Shown in pieces: positions 7,443-16,244 of a stretch of 64,000 bases of DNA. The stretch is taken from the NCBI GenBank assembly GCA_945957605.1, contig CAMFLR010000024.1:38841-102840 (forward strand), written 5' to 3'. The number at the start of each line of letters is the position of its first letter. The first letter of the stretch is position 1. The position numbers and the translations under genes are program-made. A model generated the notes under the pieces. That model saw only the letters and a program-made list of their open reading frames with translations. It did not search any database and had not been told where the DNA came from. This DNA is from an uncultured Isosphaeraceae bacterium (GTDB lineage Bacteria; Planctomycetota; Planctomycetia; Isosphaerales; Isosphaeraceae).

Positions 7443-9146
7443 ATGCGTCGGCGACAATTCCTTGAAACCTCGGGCTACGGCCTGGCGGGACTGCTGACCG
7501 CTGGTTTTGGCGAGCAAACCGCGCGAGCCTACTTCAAAACTGCCGCCCTCAACGCACGTGAGATCAAGGCCGACGTCGCGATCATCGGCGGTGGACTCGG
7601 CGGCTGCGCTGCGGCGCTGGCGGCCCTTCGACATGGTGAGACGGTCGTGATGACCGAGCCGACCGACTGGATCGGCGGCCAACTCACTCAACAAGCAGTT
7701 CCGCCCGATGAACATCCCTGGATCGAGAAATTCGGCGCGAATGCGTCGTACTTCGATCTCCGTCGACGTATTCGCGCATACTATCGCGATCATTATCCGC
7801 TCACACCCGAAGCCGCCGCGCGGCCGTTTCTCAACCCCGGCAATGGCGGGGTGTCAAAGCTCTGTCATGAGCCGAGGGTTGCGTTGGCGGCCCTTACGGC
7901 GATGCTTGCCCCCTACGCGTCGGCCGGAAAGTTGACCCTCCTGCTCGAACACGCGCCGATCAAGGCCGACGTTGACGGCGATTTTGTGAAGTCGGTCACT
8001 GTGCGAGATAGCCGCGCAGGAACCGAACGTACGCTGCTGGCCCCTTATTTTCTCGATGCAACCGAAATGGGCGACCTGCTGCCGCTCGCAGGTGTCGAGT
8101 TTGTCGTCGGCTTCGAGCCCAAGTCGGAGACGGGCGACCTGCGCGGTCCGGAAAAGGCTCAGCCCGAAAATCAGCAGTCGTTCACATGCTGTTTTGCGAT
8201 GGATTACGTTGCTGGCGCCGATCATACGATCGACAAACCTGCCGAATACGACTTCTGGCGCGACTATGTCCCCAAACTCACTCCCGCCTGGCCAGGCAAG
8301 ATGTTTGGCGACGCCTCGGAGCCGATCACGCTCAAAGGCCGCAAGTTCGCCTTCGATCCGACTGGAAACGGTCAGGGATTCTGGGTCTATCGCCGGATCG
8401 CCGACGCCAAGAATTTCCGCGAAGGGCTTTATCCCGGCGGGATGACGCTCGTCAACTGGCCGCAGAACGACTACTGGCTGGGCAATTTGATCGGCGTCTC
8501 CGAAGACGAGGCTGCGAAGCACGTCGCACGGGCGAAGCAACTGAGCCTCTCGCTGCTCTACTGGATGCAGACCGAATTCCCTCGCGCCGACGGCAAAACC
8601 GGCTACCGCGGTCTGCGATTGCGGCCCGATGTCGTGGGCACGGCCGACGGTCTTGCAAAGCACCCCTACATTCGCGAATCGCGGCGTATTCGTGCGGAAT
8701 TCACCGTCCTGGAAGCACACGTCGGCACCGAGGCACGTCGCAAAGCGCTCGGGCGCGAGGACGTGCAGGCCGAGAAATTCACCGATTCGGTGGGCGTCGG
8801 CTCCTATCGAATCGACCTTCATCCCAGTAGCGGCGGCGACAATTACATCGACGTCAGTTCGCTGCCGTTCCAGGTCCCGCTCGGCTCGCTCATCCCAAAA
8901 CGAGTCGAAAACCTATTACCGGCATGCAAAAACTTGGGGGTGACTCATATCACAAACGGCTGCTATCGCTTGCACCCTGTTGAGTGGGGGATTGGCGAGG
9001 CTGCGGGAGCACTCGTTTCGTTCAGTTTAGGCCGGAAAACTAGGCCTCGCGCTGTACGCAACACGCCTAAACTGCTCGCTGATTTCCAGGGCTTTTTGAC
9101 GAATCAGGGTGTGGAGATCGATTGGCCGCGACTCACGCCGAGATGA
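7443..9146 (+). CDS. Exported FAD-dependent oxidoreductase
   Basis: The 567-residue protein begins with an RRRQFLETSG segment (2-11), resembling a twin-arginine signal, followed by a hydrophobic stretch. A Rossmann dinucleotide-binding motif GGGLGG sits at 49-54, followed by a WIGGQLT segment typical of PF12831-type FAD oxidoreductases, which are common in planctomycetes. The substrate cannot be read from the sequence; relatives are annotated variously as xanthan lyase-like or FAD-dependent oxidoreductases. ATG 7443 is preferred over upstream codons because it begins the signal and has GAGGTG upstream. The gene appears monocistronic. Confidence 0.88.
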   Translation: MRRRQFLETSGYGLAGLLTAGFGEQTARAYFKTAALNAREIKADVAIIGGGLGGCAAALAALRHGETVVMTEPTDWIGGQLTQQAVPPDEHPWIEKFGANASYFDLRRRIRAYYRDHYPLTPEAAARPFLNPGNGGVSKLCHEPRVALAALTAMLAPYASAGKLTLLLEHAPIKADVDGDFVKSVTVRDSRAGTERTLLAPYFLDATEMGDLLPLAGVEFVVGFEPKSETGDLRGPEKAQPENQQSFTCCFAMDYVAGADHTIDKPAEYDFWRDYVPKLTPAWPGKMFGDASEPITLKGRKFAFDPTGNGQGFWVYRRIADAKNFREGLYPGGMTLVNWPQNDYWLGNLIGVSEDEAAKHVARAKQLSLSLLYWMQTEFPRADGKTGYRGLRLRPDVVGTADGLAKHPYIRESRRIRAEFTVLEAHVGTEARRKALGREDVQAEKFTDSVGVGSYRIDLHPSSGGDNYIDVSSLPFQVPLGSLIPKRVENLLPACKNLGVTHITNGCYRLHPVEWGIGEAAGALVSFSLGRKTRPRAVRNTPKLLADFQGFLTNQGVEIDWPRLTPR

Positions 9147-9388
9147 AGATATCTTTTTTGAAAATCCAAAAACGGCGTTTTTGCGTGGACAACCTTGTTA
9201 AACCCCGATAGACTGCGCGACGGTTGGATGGTCCGTCGAACGAGAACGCCGACGTTGATTCGCAGAGAGCTCTCTCTCCTGTAGGTCTCACTCGCTCCGT
9301 TCCCCGCTCGGCCGCCAAAAGGCCCCCCTTCTTAGACCCGGTTTCGGACGCGGGTCAGGACTGATCGTGCTAGGAGAGGAGATCGACG

Positions 9389-9799
9389 GTGGGTAAGAAG
9401 TTGTATGTCGGGAACCTGAGCTACAGCGTCAACAGCTCGGACCTGGATCAGTTGTTCTCGCAGTTCGGCACCGTCCAGAGCTCGCAGGTCATTCAGGACC
9501 GCGAAACTGGCCGCAGCAAAGGATTCGGCTTCGTTGAAATGAACTCCGACGCCGAAGCGCAGGCCGCGATCGACGGCTTGCACGATCACGAGCACGATGG
9601 CCGTCGTCTCACTGTCAACGAAGCTCGTCCTCGTGAGGATCGTGGCGGTGGTGGCGGTGGTTACGGCGGTGGCGGTGGTGGTCGCGGCTACGGCGGCGGT
9701 GGCGGCGGCGGTGGCCGCAGCTACGGCGGCGGTGGTGGCGGCGGCGGCTACGGTGGCGGCGGCGGTGGTGGATATGGCGGCAAGGGCGGCCGCTATTGA
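9389..9799 (+). CDS. RRM-domain RNA-binding protein with glycine-rich tail
   Basis: The 136-residue protein has a single RNA recognition motif at residues 1-83 with RNP2 LYVGNLSY (5-12) and RNP1 KGFGFVEM (about 45-52), followed by a Gly/Tyr/Arg-rich low-complexity tail. Proteins of this design in cyanobacteria and planctomycetes bind single-stranded RNA and are often cold-regulated. The GTG start at 9389 follows AGGAGAGGAG. The 240-nt spacer before it holds no gene and may contain a long leader. Cold regulation is inferred from homologues only. Confidence 0.92.
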   Translation: MGKKLYVGNLSYSVNSSDLDQLFSQFGTVQSSQVIQDRETGRSKGFGFVEMNSDAEAQAAIDGLHDHEHDGRRLTVNEARPREDRGGGGGGYGGGGGGRGYGGGGGGGGRSYGGGGGGGGYGGGGGGGYGGKGGRY

Positions 9800-10007
9800 T
9801 CTGACCTCGCGCTCCGTCGTGCCTCACACGCGCGTCCGGAATCGCGCGACGACAAAACACTCTCAGCTCAACCCTCGGCTCGCTGCCAAGTGCGGCGAGT
9901 CTGAGGGTTTGTTGCGCTTTTCAAGAAGCGAACCGCGTGCCGCGCGATCTCGCCGGCCGTTTTTTGTTTTCCACGCAACACCCCGAAACATACGCTATAG
10001 TGTGGTA

Positions 10008-10217
10008 TCACCAGGCCGGGCCTATGTTGCCCGGCGTCGGTTTGCACCGCGTGATTTAGGACCTTGCCGCGCACCAGCGGCTGCGATCCGCCGGCCCGCT
10101 GTAACGAGTTTTGCTCCTCGAATTGCACCGGTCCCAAAGACGGCGTCAGTCCGGTTGTTACGCACCCGTGCCCGGTCTCTTGCATGCTTCGGCATTTAAG
10201 AGACCGGGTTGGTTTTT
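10008..10217 (+). ncRNA. Candidate structured leader RNA or small RNA with terminal terminator
   Basis: About 210 nt follow a TATAGT -10-like box (9996-10001). Hairpins seen by eye are GCCGGGC/GCCCGGC (10015-10035), GCCGC/GCGGC (10066-10081), CGAG/CTCG (10105-10120) and ACCGG/CCGGT (10127-10155), the last two enclosed by GTAAC/GTTAC (10101-10161). The region ends in a strong intrinsic terminator 12 nt before the next gene's ATG. The 5' arm of the first hairpin (10013-10021) can instead pair with 10170-10178, the terminator's 5' arm, so an antitermination switch is possible. It matches no riboswitch consensus that I can recall. It may be a leader or an independent small RNA; no -35 box is evident. 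Confidence 0.45.
10171..10217 (+). terminator. Strong intrinsic terminator just before the 10229 gene
   Basis: An 11-bp perfect stem (10171-10181 with 10198-10208) encloses a 4-bp stem closed by a TTCG tetraloop (10184-10195) and is followed by TTGGTTTTT. The position, ending 12 nt before a start codon, makes it either the end of a small RNA or an attenuator. Confidence 0.8.
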
Positions 10218-10228
10218 CGAACGGATCC

Positions 10229-11899
10229 ATGACACTCTCCACGCCGTCCCCCACCCCCAGCGACGAACTCGCCCCGCTGGAACTGCCGCTGGGACTGGGA
10301 ACGAGTCGACGCCTGGCGATCGCACTCCCCCTTGCACTCCTCCCGGTGCTCGCCGCACTCGCCTGGTTTCCTGGCTTCATCTCGCAGGACGGCCCCGCGC
10401 ACCTGTACAACGCGCAAATCATCGCGCGATCGAGCAAACCGCCGTCACCCTTTGAATCCGCCTTCACCGTCCAGTGGCAGCCGCTTCCCAATTGGGGCGG
10501 ACACCTGCTCTACATGGGCGCGGGAACTGTGCTCAACCCCTCCGCAGCCGAACGAAGTGCGCTGGCGATTACATTCATCGCTCTCGCGTGCGCGGTCGCC
10601 TGGCTCCGCGCGCGAGTGAACGGGGGAACCGGCGCAATCACCACGGCCGCCGTCGCTGCATTGCTGGGGATGAACGTCACCTGGCTGTTCGGATTCACCG
10701 GATTCACGTTGGGCGCCGCGATGTTCGGGCTCACGCTTGCCACGTGGTGGAGCGGCCGCGAACGAATGTCCTGGGGCCATGCTTTCGCGATTGCCACCCT
10801 CCTCGTCATCGGCTATTTCTGCCATCCCGTCAGCCTCGGCCTGACCATGTTCGGGCTGGCCCTGTTCGCCCTTGGTGAGCGCAAGAATAAACGCACGCTT
10901 CTGCTTACTCTCACGACGTTTCTCCCGCTCATTCCACTCGTGCTCATATACAAGGGACTCACGAGCGCAGGCGGACCGATGCGGCCGGAGTGGGAGCATC
11001 TGAGCAGCATCTTTTCGCCAAGCGCCTGGGCGACGCAACTGGGCTGGGTCGATCCCATCTCACTCGCCGCCAAGCTCTATCGCCCGTTCGGAACCAATCG
11101 TTCAAAGCTCAACATTATTTCCGCGCCCGTACTCTGGCTCGTCGTCGGTTTGACAGTGCTTGCCGTGGTTACAATCCGCACTCCCAGCCGAGCCGGCGGA
11201 CGGAAATACTGGGGAATCCTCGCCGCAATTCTGATTGTCGCTGGCATCGTCGGACCCGACACACTGGGCGAAAGCCACGGCCATTATCTTCCCCAGCGCA
11301 TCGTCTTGCTCGGCCTGGTTTCGCTCGTCCCCTGGCTGCGCCTCGACGTGCCCGGAATCTGGTCCAAGCTCGGCCGCGCATGCGTCTTCGTTGCACTCGT
11401 TCTTCAAAGCATGTTCATCTGGGACTATGCGCAAACAAGCGATCGCGATGCTGCGCCCTACATGAAAATCGGTCTCGAACCCGGGCGGAATCAGCGCGTT
11501 GCCGCGATCGTTCTAGGCTACCAGACCCGCTTCCGCCCCAACCCGATGCTTCACGCCGACTGCCTTCTCGGCATCGGCACCGACAACATCATCTGGGGCG
11601 ATTACGAGACGAACCACTACTACTTCCCTGTTCAACTCGCGCACCCCGAAACCGCTCCCAAAGCAATGCCGCTCGAAGGGGTCACCCGGCTCAACGGTGC
11701 CGACAACGCCCACTACCGGCGCGAAATCTGGCAGAAATATCTCCAGGAAAACCAGCGGCAAATCGACGTTGTGCTGATCTGGGGGAGCGACCCAGAGTTG
11801 GAGGCGATCACGGCCACTCTTTACAACAAGGCGGGGATGGGAACCGACGGCAAAACGCAAATCTGGGTGCACAAGCATGAGGAAGAGCACCAGCGCTAA
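10229..11899 (+). CDS. Multi-span membrane protein, glycosyltransferase-C-like
   Basis: The 556-residue product has an N-terminal polar region, then about nine to eleven hydrophobic segments beginning near residue 30 and continuing to about 410, and a soluble C-terminal domain of about 130 residues. The QDGPAHLYNAQII stretch in the first external loop, with an acidic residue after helix 1, resembles GT-C type lipid-linked sugar transferases, but no signature is decisive. The ATG lies right after an intrinsic terminator, so expression would need read-through or a promoter within the 12-nt gap, which points to attenuation. Substrate unknown. Confidence 0.75.
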   Translation: MTLSTPSPTPSDELAPLELPLGLGTSRRLAIALPLALLPVLAALAWFPGFISQDGPAHLYNAQIIARSSKPPSPFESAFTVQWQPLPNWGGHLLYMGAGTVLNPSAAERSALAITFIALACAVAWLRARVNGGTGAITTAAVAALLGMNVTWLFGFTGFTLGAAMFGLTLATWWSGRERMSWGHAFAIATLLVIGYFCHPVSLGLTMFGLALFALGERKNKRTLLLTLTTFLPLIPLVLIYKGLTSAGGPMRPEWEHLSSIFSPSAWATQLGWVDPISLAAKLYRPFGTNRSKLNIISAPVLWLVVGLTVLAVVTIRTPSRAGGRKYWGILAAILIVAGIVGPDTLGESHGHYLPQRIVLLGLVSLVPWLRLDVPGIWSKLGRACVFVALVLQSMFIWDYAQTSDRDAAPYMKIGLEPGRNQRVAAIVLGYQTRFRPNPMLHADCLLGIGTDNIIWGDYETNHYYFPVQLAHPETAPKAMPLEGVTRLNGADNAHYRREIWQKYLQENQRQIDVVLIWGSDPELEAITATLYNKAGMGTDGKTQIWVHKHEEEHQR

Positions 11900-11980
11900 G
11901 CGGTCGCCATTCCCCTCGCGCGCGTTCATTTGGTAGTCTGGGTCGCGGCGTTCTTGATTCGACCCGTCCGGGAGAGTGGC

Positions 11981-12760
11981 ATGGCTTGGCTCGAGGATGA
12001 ACTGGGATTCGTCAAGGCTCTGGCGCTCGAAACCGCAACAATCGCCCGCGAACGTGCCGCCAGCGTGAAGCCGCAGGAAAAGTCGAACCATAGCTACGTC
12101 ACCGATCTCGACCATTACCTCGAAGAATTCATCCGCGCCCGCCTCGCCGAGCGCTATCCCGACGACCTCCTGACCGGCGAAGAGTACGCCGCGGCCGGTG
12201 GTTCGGGCCCGCGTCGCTGGTCGATCGACCCCATCGACGGCACCGGCAACCTCGTACATGCGCTTCCCCTATGGGCCATCAGTATCGGCCTGCTCGACGC
12301 CGGCGAGCCCGTGCTGGGCGTGATCGTCATCCCGCCGCTCGGCGAGCTCTTTTGGGCCGTCAAGGGCCAAGGAGCCTATCGCGACGGCATCCGCCTGCAC
12401 GTGCGCGATAGCGACGTCGTGCACACGCAGGACAACATCTGCGTCGGCACGAACGCGTTGCGAACGATCGACACTCGCTCCTTTCCCGGCCGACTTCGCG
12501 ACCTCGGCAGCGCTTGCTGCGAACTGACGTTCGTGGCCGCAGGCCGGCTCGCCGCCGCGACGTTTCTCGGCGAACAGGCACACGACATCGCCGCTGGCGT
12601 GGTGATCACAACCGAGGCCGGTTGTTCCATTGGCACAATCGACGGCAAGGTGCTTACGCCCAGTGAATGGGTTGCCAGCACGCCGGTTCCCGTGCCCACG
12701 TTTGTCGCGCCACCCAAACGACTCGCCGCCCTGATGCGCGACGCCCGCCGGCTCGCCTGA
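11981..12760 (+). CDS. Inositol monophosphatase family protein
   Basis: The 259-residue protein shows the metal-dependent phosphatase signature: the Glu of TGEEY (65-69), DPIDGTGNL at 83-91 and a late HDIAAG segment. Members hydrolyse inositol phosphates, histidinol phosphate or 3'-phosphoadenosine phosphates using two or three Mg ions. The length and motifs are intact, so it should be active; the exact substrate is not clear from context. The ATG at 11981 follows GGAGAG by six bases. It lies 81 nt after the membrane protein and 33 nt before the next gene, so could be in an operon. Confidence 0.9.
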   Translation: MAWLEDELGFVKALALETATIARERAASVKPQEKSNHSYVTDLDHYLEEFIRARLAERYPDDLLTGEEYAAAGGSGPRRWSIDPIDGTGNLVHALPLWAISIGLLDAGEPVLGVIVIPPLGELFWAVKGQGAYRDGIRLHVRDSDVVHTQDNICVGTNALRTIDTRSFPGRLRDLGSACCELTFVAAGRLAAATFLGEQAHDIAAGVVITTEAGCSIGTIDGKVLTPSEWVASTPVPVPTFVAPPKRLAALMRDARRLA

Positions 12761-12793
12761 CATCCCCTAGCTCACTCGCCGAAGACTTCATCC

Positions 12794-13258
12794 ATGCCGC
12801 TGCGTCGCGCCGTCGCCGAGTTGCCCGAATCCGTAAACGAGCTATGTCTCGTCCGGTTCGGCCTGCTCGCGCACCGCCTTTCGGGTGTGCCGGTCGTTCG
12901 CCGCTACGCTCGCGCAGTCGAAGATGCAGCGGCCAAGGCAACCGGCTTGTTCCATTCCGAGCGACTGTCATTCGGCTGGAAACACATCGGTTTTTTGCAG
13001 TACTGGTCGAGTTTTGATGCCCTCAACACCTGGTCGCACGCGGCGCCGCATTCCGACTGGTGGCGGGCCGCGCTCGATCGCATGCGGACAAAAGGGGACA
13101 TCGGCGTTTATCATGAAGCGTACGTCGTGCCGAGGTCGGGGGTCGAGTCGATCTATCTCGATTGCGACGGAATAGGGTTGGCACGATTTGGAACGCTGGC
13201 CGAGCCGATCGGCACGCGCACGACTGCTCGCGACCGCCTGGGACGCCGCACTGTTTGA
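12794..13258 (+). CDS. DUF4188 monooxygenase-like protein
   Basis: The 154-residue protein matches the pattern of DUF4188 proteins: YWSSFDALNTWSH (69-81), a following PHSDWW, a GDIGVYHEAYVV block (about 101-112) and a final segment with IYLDC. The family has a dimeric alpha/beta-barrel fold like antibiotic-biosynthesis monooxygenases, with no proven reaction in most members. It follows the phosphatase gene by 33 nt and precedes the next gene by 18 nt. Confidence 0.8.
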   Translation: MPLRRAVAELPESVNELCLVRFGLLAHRLSGVPVVRRYARAVEDAAAKATGLFHSERLSFGWKHIGFLQYWSSFDALNTWSHAAPHSDWWRAALDRMRTKGDIGVYHEAYVVPRSGVESIYLDCDGIGLARFGTLAEPIGTRTTARDRLGRRTV

Positions 13259-13276
13259 CGCTGAGGAATTTCTGCG

Positions 13277-13699
13277 ATGGGCCACTGGGGCGTGAAAAGC
13301 TACGAAAACGATGACGCCGGAGATGCGCTCGACGCAGGCTTCGCGCAGGCTCACGGCCAGGCGTACGAAGAGTTGATGGACGACGATAATCCGCTCTCGC
13401 CCGAGCAGGTTCAGGCCAAGCTTGCAAACGAAGCTACACTTCGGGCGACGATCGAAGCGTTCGAGAATGAATTTGGTTCGAACACCGCAGAGTGGGATGA
13501 AAGTGCCCGTCTTGCGTACGCAGGCATCGTCGTCCGCCATGCAGAATTGCAGGTCCCTCTCTCTCGCGCAGTTCGCGACCAGGCCCGAGAATTCCTTAAG
13601 AATGAGGATATCGACTGGGAAGAAGCCACGATGCGTCGTCTCAGACGCGACAAGGAACTGCGATTGCTCGAAGAAGCAAAAACGCTCGACGACGCTTGA
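13277..13699 (+). CDS. Small acidic protein with DUF4259-like N-terminus
   Basis: The 140-residue protein starts MGHWGVKSYENDDAGDAL, close to the MGAWG...ENDDA start of DUF4259 proteins, and continues as a helical, charge-rich chain with no catalytic motif. It is 18 nt downstream of the DUF4188 gene, so it is likely cotranscribed. The function is unknown. An AT-rich spacer of about 145 nt follows. Confidence 0.7.
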   Translation: MGHWGVKSYENDDAGDALDAGFAQAHGQAYEELMDDDNPLSPEQVQAKLANEATLRATIEAFENEFGSNTAEWDESARLAYAGIVVRHAELQVPLSRAVRDQAREFLKNEDIDWEEATMRRLRRDKELRLLEEAKTLDDA

Positions 13700-13844
13700 A
13701 AATGATCCCAGCTAAAACAAATTTTATTTCATCAATTATTCACAAACTAATTCCTTACCAATCGTACTTGATTTCAGATGAACGCAGTGTTTGATTGAAA
13801 CTGTATCGATGCCGGACAGACTGACCCGACTGGGGAGAACCGCA

Positions 13845-14297
13845 ATGGCCGCTCGTCGCGAAATCACGATTACGAGTCTGCATGAAGTGATGCCAGAGAT
13901 CGACCGGATGCTGGAAAACGGCTACGATCGATGCGGCAATTGGGCGTTGGGAGATGTCTGCAATCACCTCACTCAATCCGTTCAGAATTCAGTCGAGGGG
14001 TTCGGTTTCAAGGCTTCCTGGTTTTTGCGCATGACGTTGGCGAAGGTGGCGAAGCGTCAGATTTTTGCCACGGGGAAGATGCGTGCCGGGATCAGCGTCC
14101 CACAGCTCAATCCCAAGGGAACCAATCTCGACGACCGCGCCGAAGCCGAGGCGCTTCGTGCGGCGATCGCCTATTATCTGACCACTCCTTCACCCCGCGC
14201 CGAGCACCCATTTTTCGGCAAGATGACGAGCGAAGACTGGGACCGACTTCACGCGATCCATTCCGGGCACCACCTGAGCTTCTTGATCCCGCGCTGA
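13845..14297 (+). CDS. DUF1569 (DinB-like) protein
   Basis: The 150-residue protein carries the features of DUF1569: an early WALGDVCNHLTQSV block, a central basic helix and a C-terminal HAIHSGHHLSFL with the histidines expected in the DinB-like four-helix metal-binding fold. Its biochemical role is not established. The ATG at 13845 is chosen because GGGGAG lies ten bases upstream; two earlier ATGs in frame are less likely. The next gene starts 48 nt downstream. Confidence 0.85.
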   Translation: MAARREITITSLHEVMPEIDRMLENGYDRCGNWALGDVCNHLTQSVQNSVEGFGFKASWFLRMTLAKVAKRQIFATGKMRAGISVPQLNPKGTNLDDRAEAEALRAAIAYYLTTPSPRAEHPFFGKMTSEDWDRLHAIHSGHHLSFLIPR

Positions 14298-14345
14298 TTG
14301 GCAAACCCAGGTTCTGACCTCGCACGCCGCGATCGCAGGGGCCGA

Positions 14346-16013
14346 ATGACGACGCCGACCTCAGACACCCCCACAGCGATCGCACAGCCGCGCGTCAGTC
14401 CCCCCCGCGCCTGGCCTTACGTTGTCGTGCTTGTGCTGGCCGGGATGCTATTGAGCGTGTGGCCTCACGTCGTCAATCTCGTGAGAAGCGGCGACGCAAG
14501 CTACATCGCCGATGGCGACGGCCTGCTTTACATCGCTTGGTCGCGCGATGCGCTTCACCACGGCGTCTGGTCGATGACCGACGCAGTCCATCGTCCCAGC
14601 GGGCCGATGATGCATGCCTGGCCGCTATTCGTGCCGCAGGCGCTCGTTGGACACTGGCTTGGCGGCAGCGTGACGATGCTCGGAATTGTCTGGCGAGCAC
14701 TCGGAGGCGGACTGCTCGCGGCTGTACTCTATCGATTCGTCCGGCCGCACGTACGTAAGCCCAACCATGCGTTCGCGCTTGCGCTTTTCTTGCTCTTTGA
14801 CGCAGGTTTTCTCGTCGGCCGGCTCGTGCAATACGACGTTGAAAGCATCATCGACCTTTGTCGAACTGCCCCCACCGTGTTCGAAGACGTCCCTCGACTA
14901 GTCCCACAATTCCGCGCACCAACTCCCCTCTGGGCCCTTCCTTTTCTGATCATCCACTTCGCATGCGTCTTCCGCGCGCGTTCGACTGGCGGCTGGCGTG
15001 ACATCACGCTCGCGGGCATCTCCCTTGGCCTGCTCTTTCACGTCTATTTTTACTTTGCGACCACCGCATTTCCGGCGATCGCGCTCGCGATCTTGCTCGA
15101 TCGGTCACATCGCGCCACCTACGCGCGAATCCTGTTCATCGGCCTGATCGTGGCGGCTCCGGCGGTGTTCGCCAGCATGCAAATCAAAGGCGCAACACCA
15201 GCCGACTGGCTGCACCGCACGCACAAATTCATCGCCGCACCGCACCGCTTGATTTTGCCTAAAGTACTCTTCGCCGAGTGGCTCGTCACCGCCTACTGGG
15301 TGTTTCGCAGCCGCCGGGAATTGATCTACCTCTGGATCTGCACCGGCGTCGGCATGTGCCTGCGCACTCATGAACTCATCACGGGTATCGAGATCGAAAA
15401 CTTCCACTGGGTGTTCGCGTTTGGCGTTTCATTCAGTCTTATGCTCGCGCTCTTGCTCGTGAAACTCGTGCGCGAAACACCGCGCTGGCGAATCGCCGTG
15501 ATTGCAGTTCTGTCGTTTCAAACGCTCTGTGCCTTCACGCTTCGAACGCTTGAAACAACCTCGACGCGCGAGACGAACCAATACCAACGCCTCGCTGACG
15601 ATTGGAGGGCCGAGGACGTTTCACTCGCTCCCGCAACGGTAGTCGCCGGTCCCCCCAACCTCATCTTCCTGCTCGCCGCGACGACCGAGATCGACCCGCT
15701 TTCCGGCCGGCTCGTCGAGTTCAGTTCGATCGCGACCGACACCGAACTCGACACGCGACTCGTCCTCAACGCGCTTCTCACAGGTCGTCCGCGCGAGGAG
15801 ACTCTCGCGCTTGGCGAAGACGTCACGTCCGAAACGATCGCGCGACGAGAGGCGCTCTGGACCCAAATCTCTGCCGATCTTCCCACGTACGCTGCAAACC
15901 ACCGAGTGTCTCAAGTCATCCGTGCCAATTCGGATGTAAACGCCTCACCTGCGCTCGGATCTTATTTTCAAAGCGTCCATCGTGGAAAAAAGTGGACAAT
16001 CTTTACACGATAG
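14346..16013 (+). CDS. Multi-span membrane protein of the GT-C/oligosaccharyltransferase type
   Basis: The 555-residue protein has about ten hydrophobic segments starting near residue 24, an external loop rich in acidic residues after helix 1 (RSGDASYIADGDGLLYIAW, about 48-66), and a short soluble C-terminus. The architecture recalls GT-C glycosyltransferases but no catalytic motif is secure. It follows the DUF1569 gene closely and may share its transcript. A second, unrelated-looking membrane protein of similar size lies at 10229. Confidence 0.75.
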   Translation: MTTPTSDTPTAIAQPRVSPPRAWPYVVVLVLAGMLLSVWPHVVNLVRSGDASYIADGDGLLYIAWSRDALHHGVWSMTDAVHRPSGPMMHAWPLFVPQALVGHWLGGSVTMLGIVWRALGGGLLAAVLYRFVRPHVRKPNHAFALALFLLFDAGFLVGRLVQYDVESIIDLCRTAPTVFEDVPRLVPQFRAPTPLWALPFLIIHFACVFRARSTGGWRDITLAGISLGLLFHVYFYFATTAFPAIALAILLDRSHRATYARILFIGLIVAAPAVFASMQIKGATPADWLHRTHKFIAAPHRLILPKVLFAEWLVTAYWVFRSRRELIYLWICTGVGMCLRTHELITGIEIENFHWVFAFGVSFSLMLALLLVKLVRETPRWRIAVIAVLSFQTLCAFTLRTLETTSTRETNQYQRLADDWRAEDVSLAPATVVAGPPNLIFLLAATTEIDPLSGRLVEFSSIATDTELDTRLVLNALLTGRPREETLALGEDVTSETIARREALWTQISADLPTYAANHRVSQVIRANSDVNASPALGSYFQSVHRGKKWTIFTR

Positions 16014-16244
16014 CTGTGCTCGTAAACATCTTTGCGCCAATACCCTTATGATTGGCAACTTCCGAACGGATTCGTCAACTATGATTGGAATACAGGTCGG
16101 CGTGCGAGAATTTCCTTAATTGTGAATCATGTCCCAACGACTGCGGGTTTTGGAATTGCGAATTGCAGCGCTCGCTTTCGGTTGGGCCGAGGAACGCGCC
16201 CGGCCTACGTTCGCTCTACAGAACGTACCGAGAGGTCTAAAATC

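Larger units (their letters stand above)
9800..10228. other. Gene-free stretch holding a putative structured RNA
   Basis: The first 160 bases contain a small stem (ctcgc/gcgag) and a T-rich run near 9958-9970 that may end transcription of the RNA-binding protein gene. The right half contains a -10-like TATAGT at 9996-10001 and the structured RNA and terminator listed separately. No protein gene is supported here. Confidence 0.6.

Noticed and set aside
7854..8822. 322-codon minus-strand open frame inside the FAD oxidoreductase gene
   Set aside because: It lies wholly opposite a gene with clear flavin-binding motifs and itself shows no family pattern.
9600..9799. GGT/GGC repeats in the RNA-binding protein gene as a DNA repeat of interest
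   Set aside because: They encode the ordinary Gly-rich tail of this protein class and are explained by that.
10008..10217. 6S RNA, SRP RNA, tmRNA, RNase P or a standard riboswitch
   Set aside because: None of their conserved sequence blocks that I can recall are present, and the ends do not pair to form a single long 6S-like hairpin; it is left as an unclassified structured RNA.
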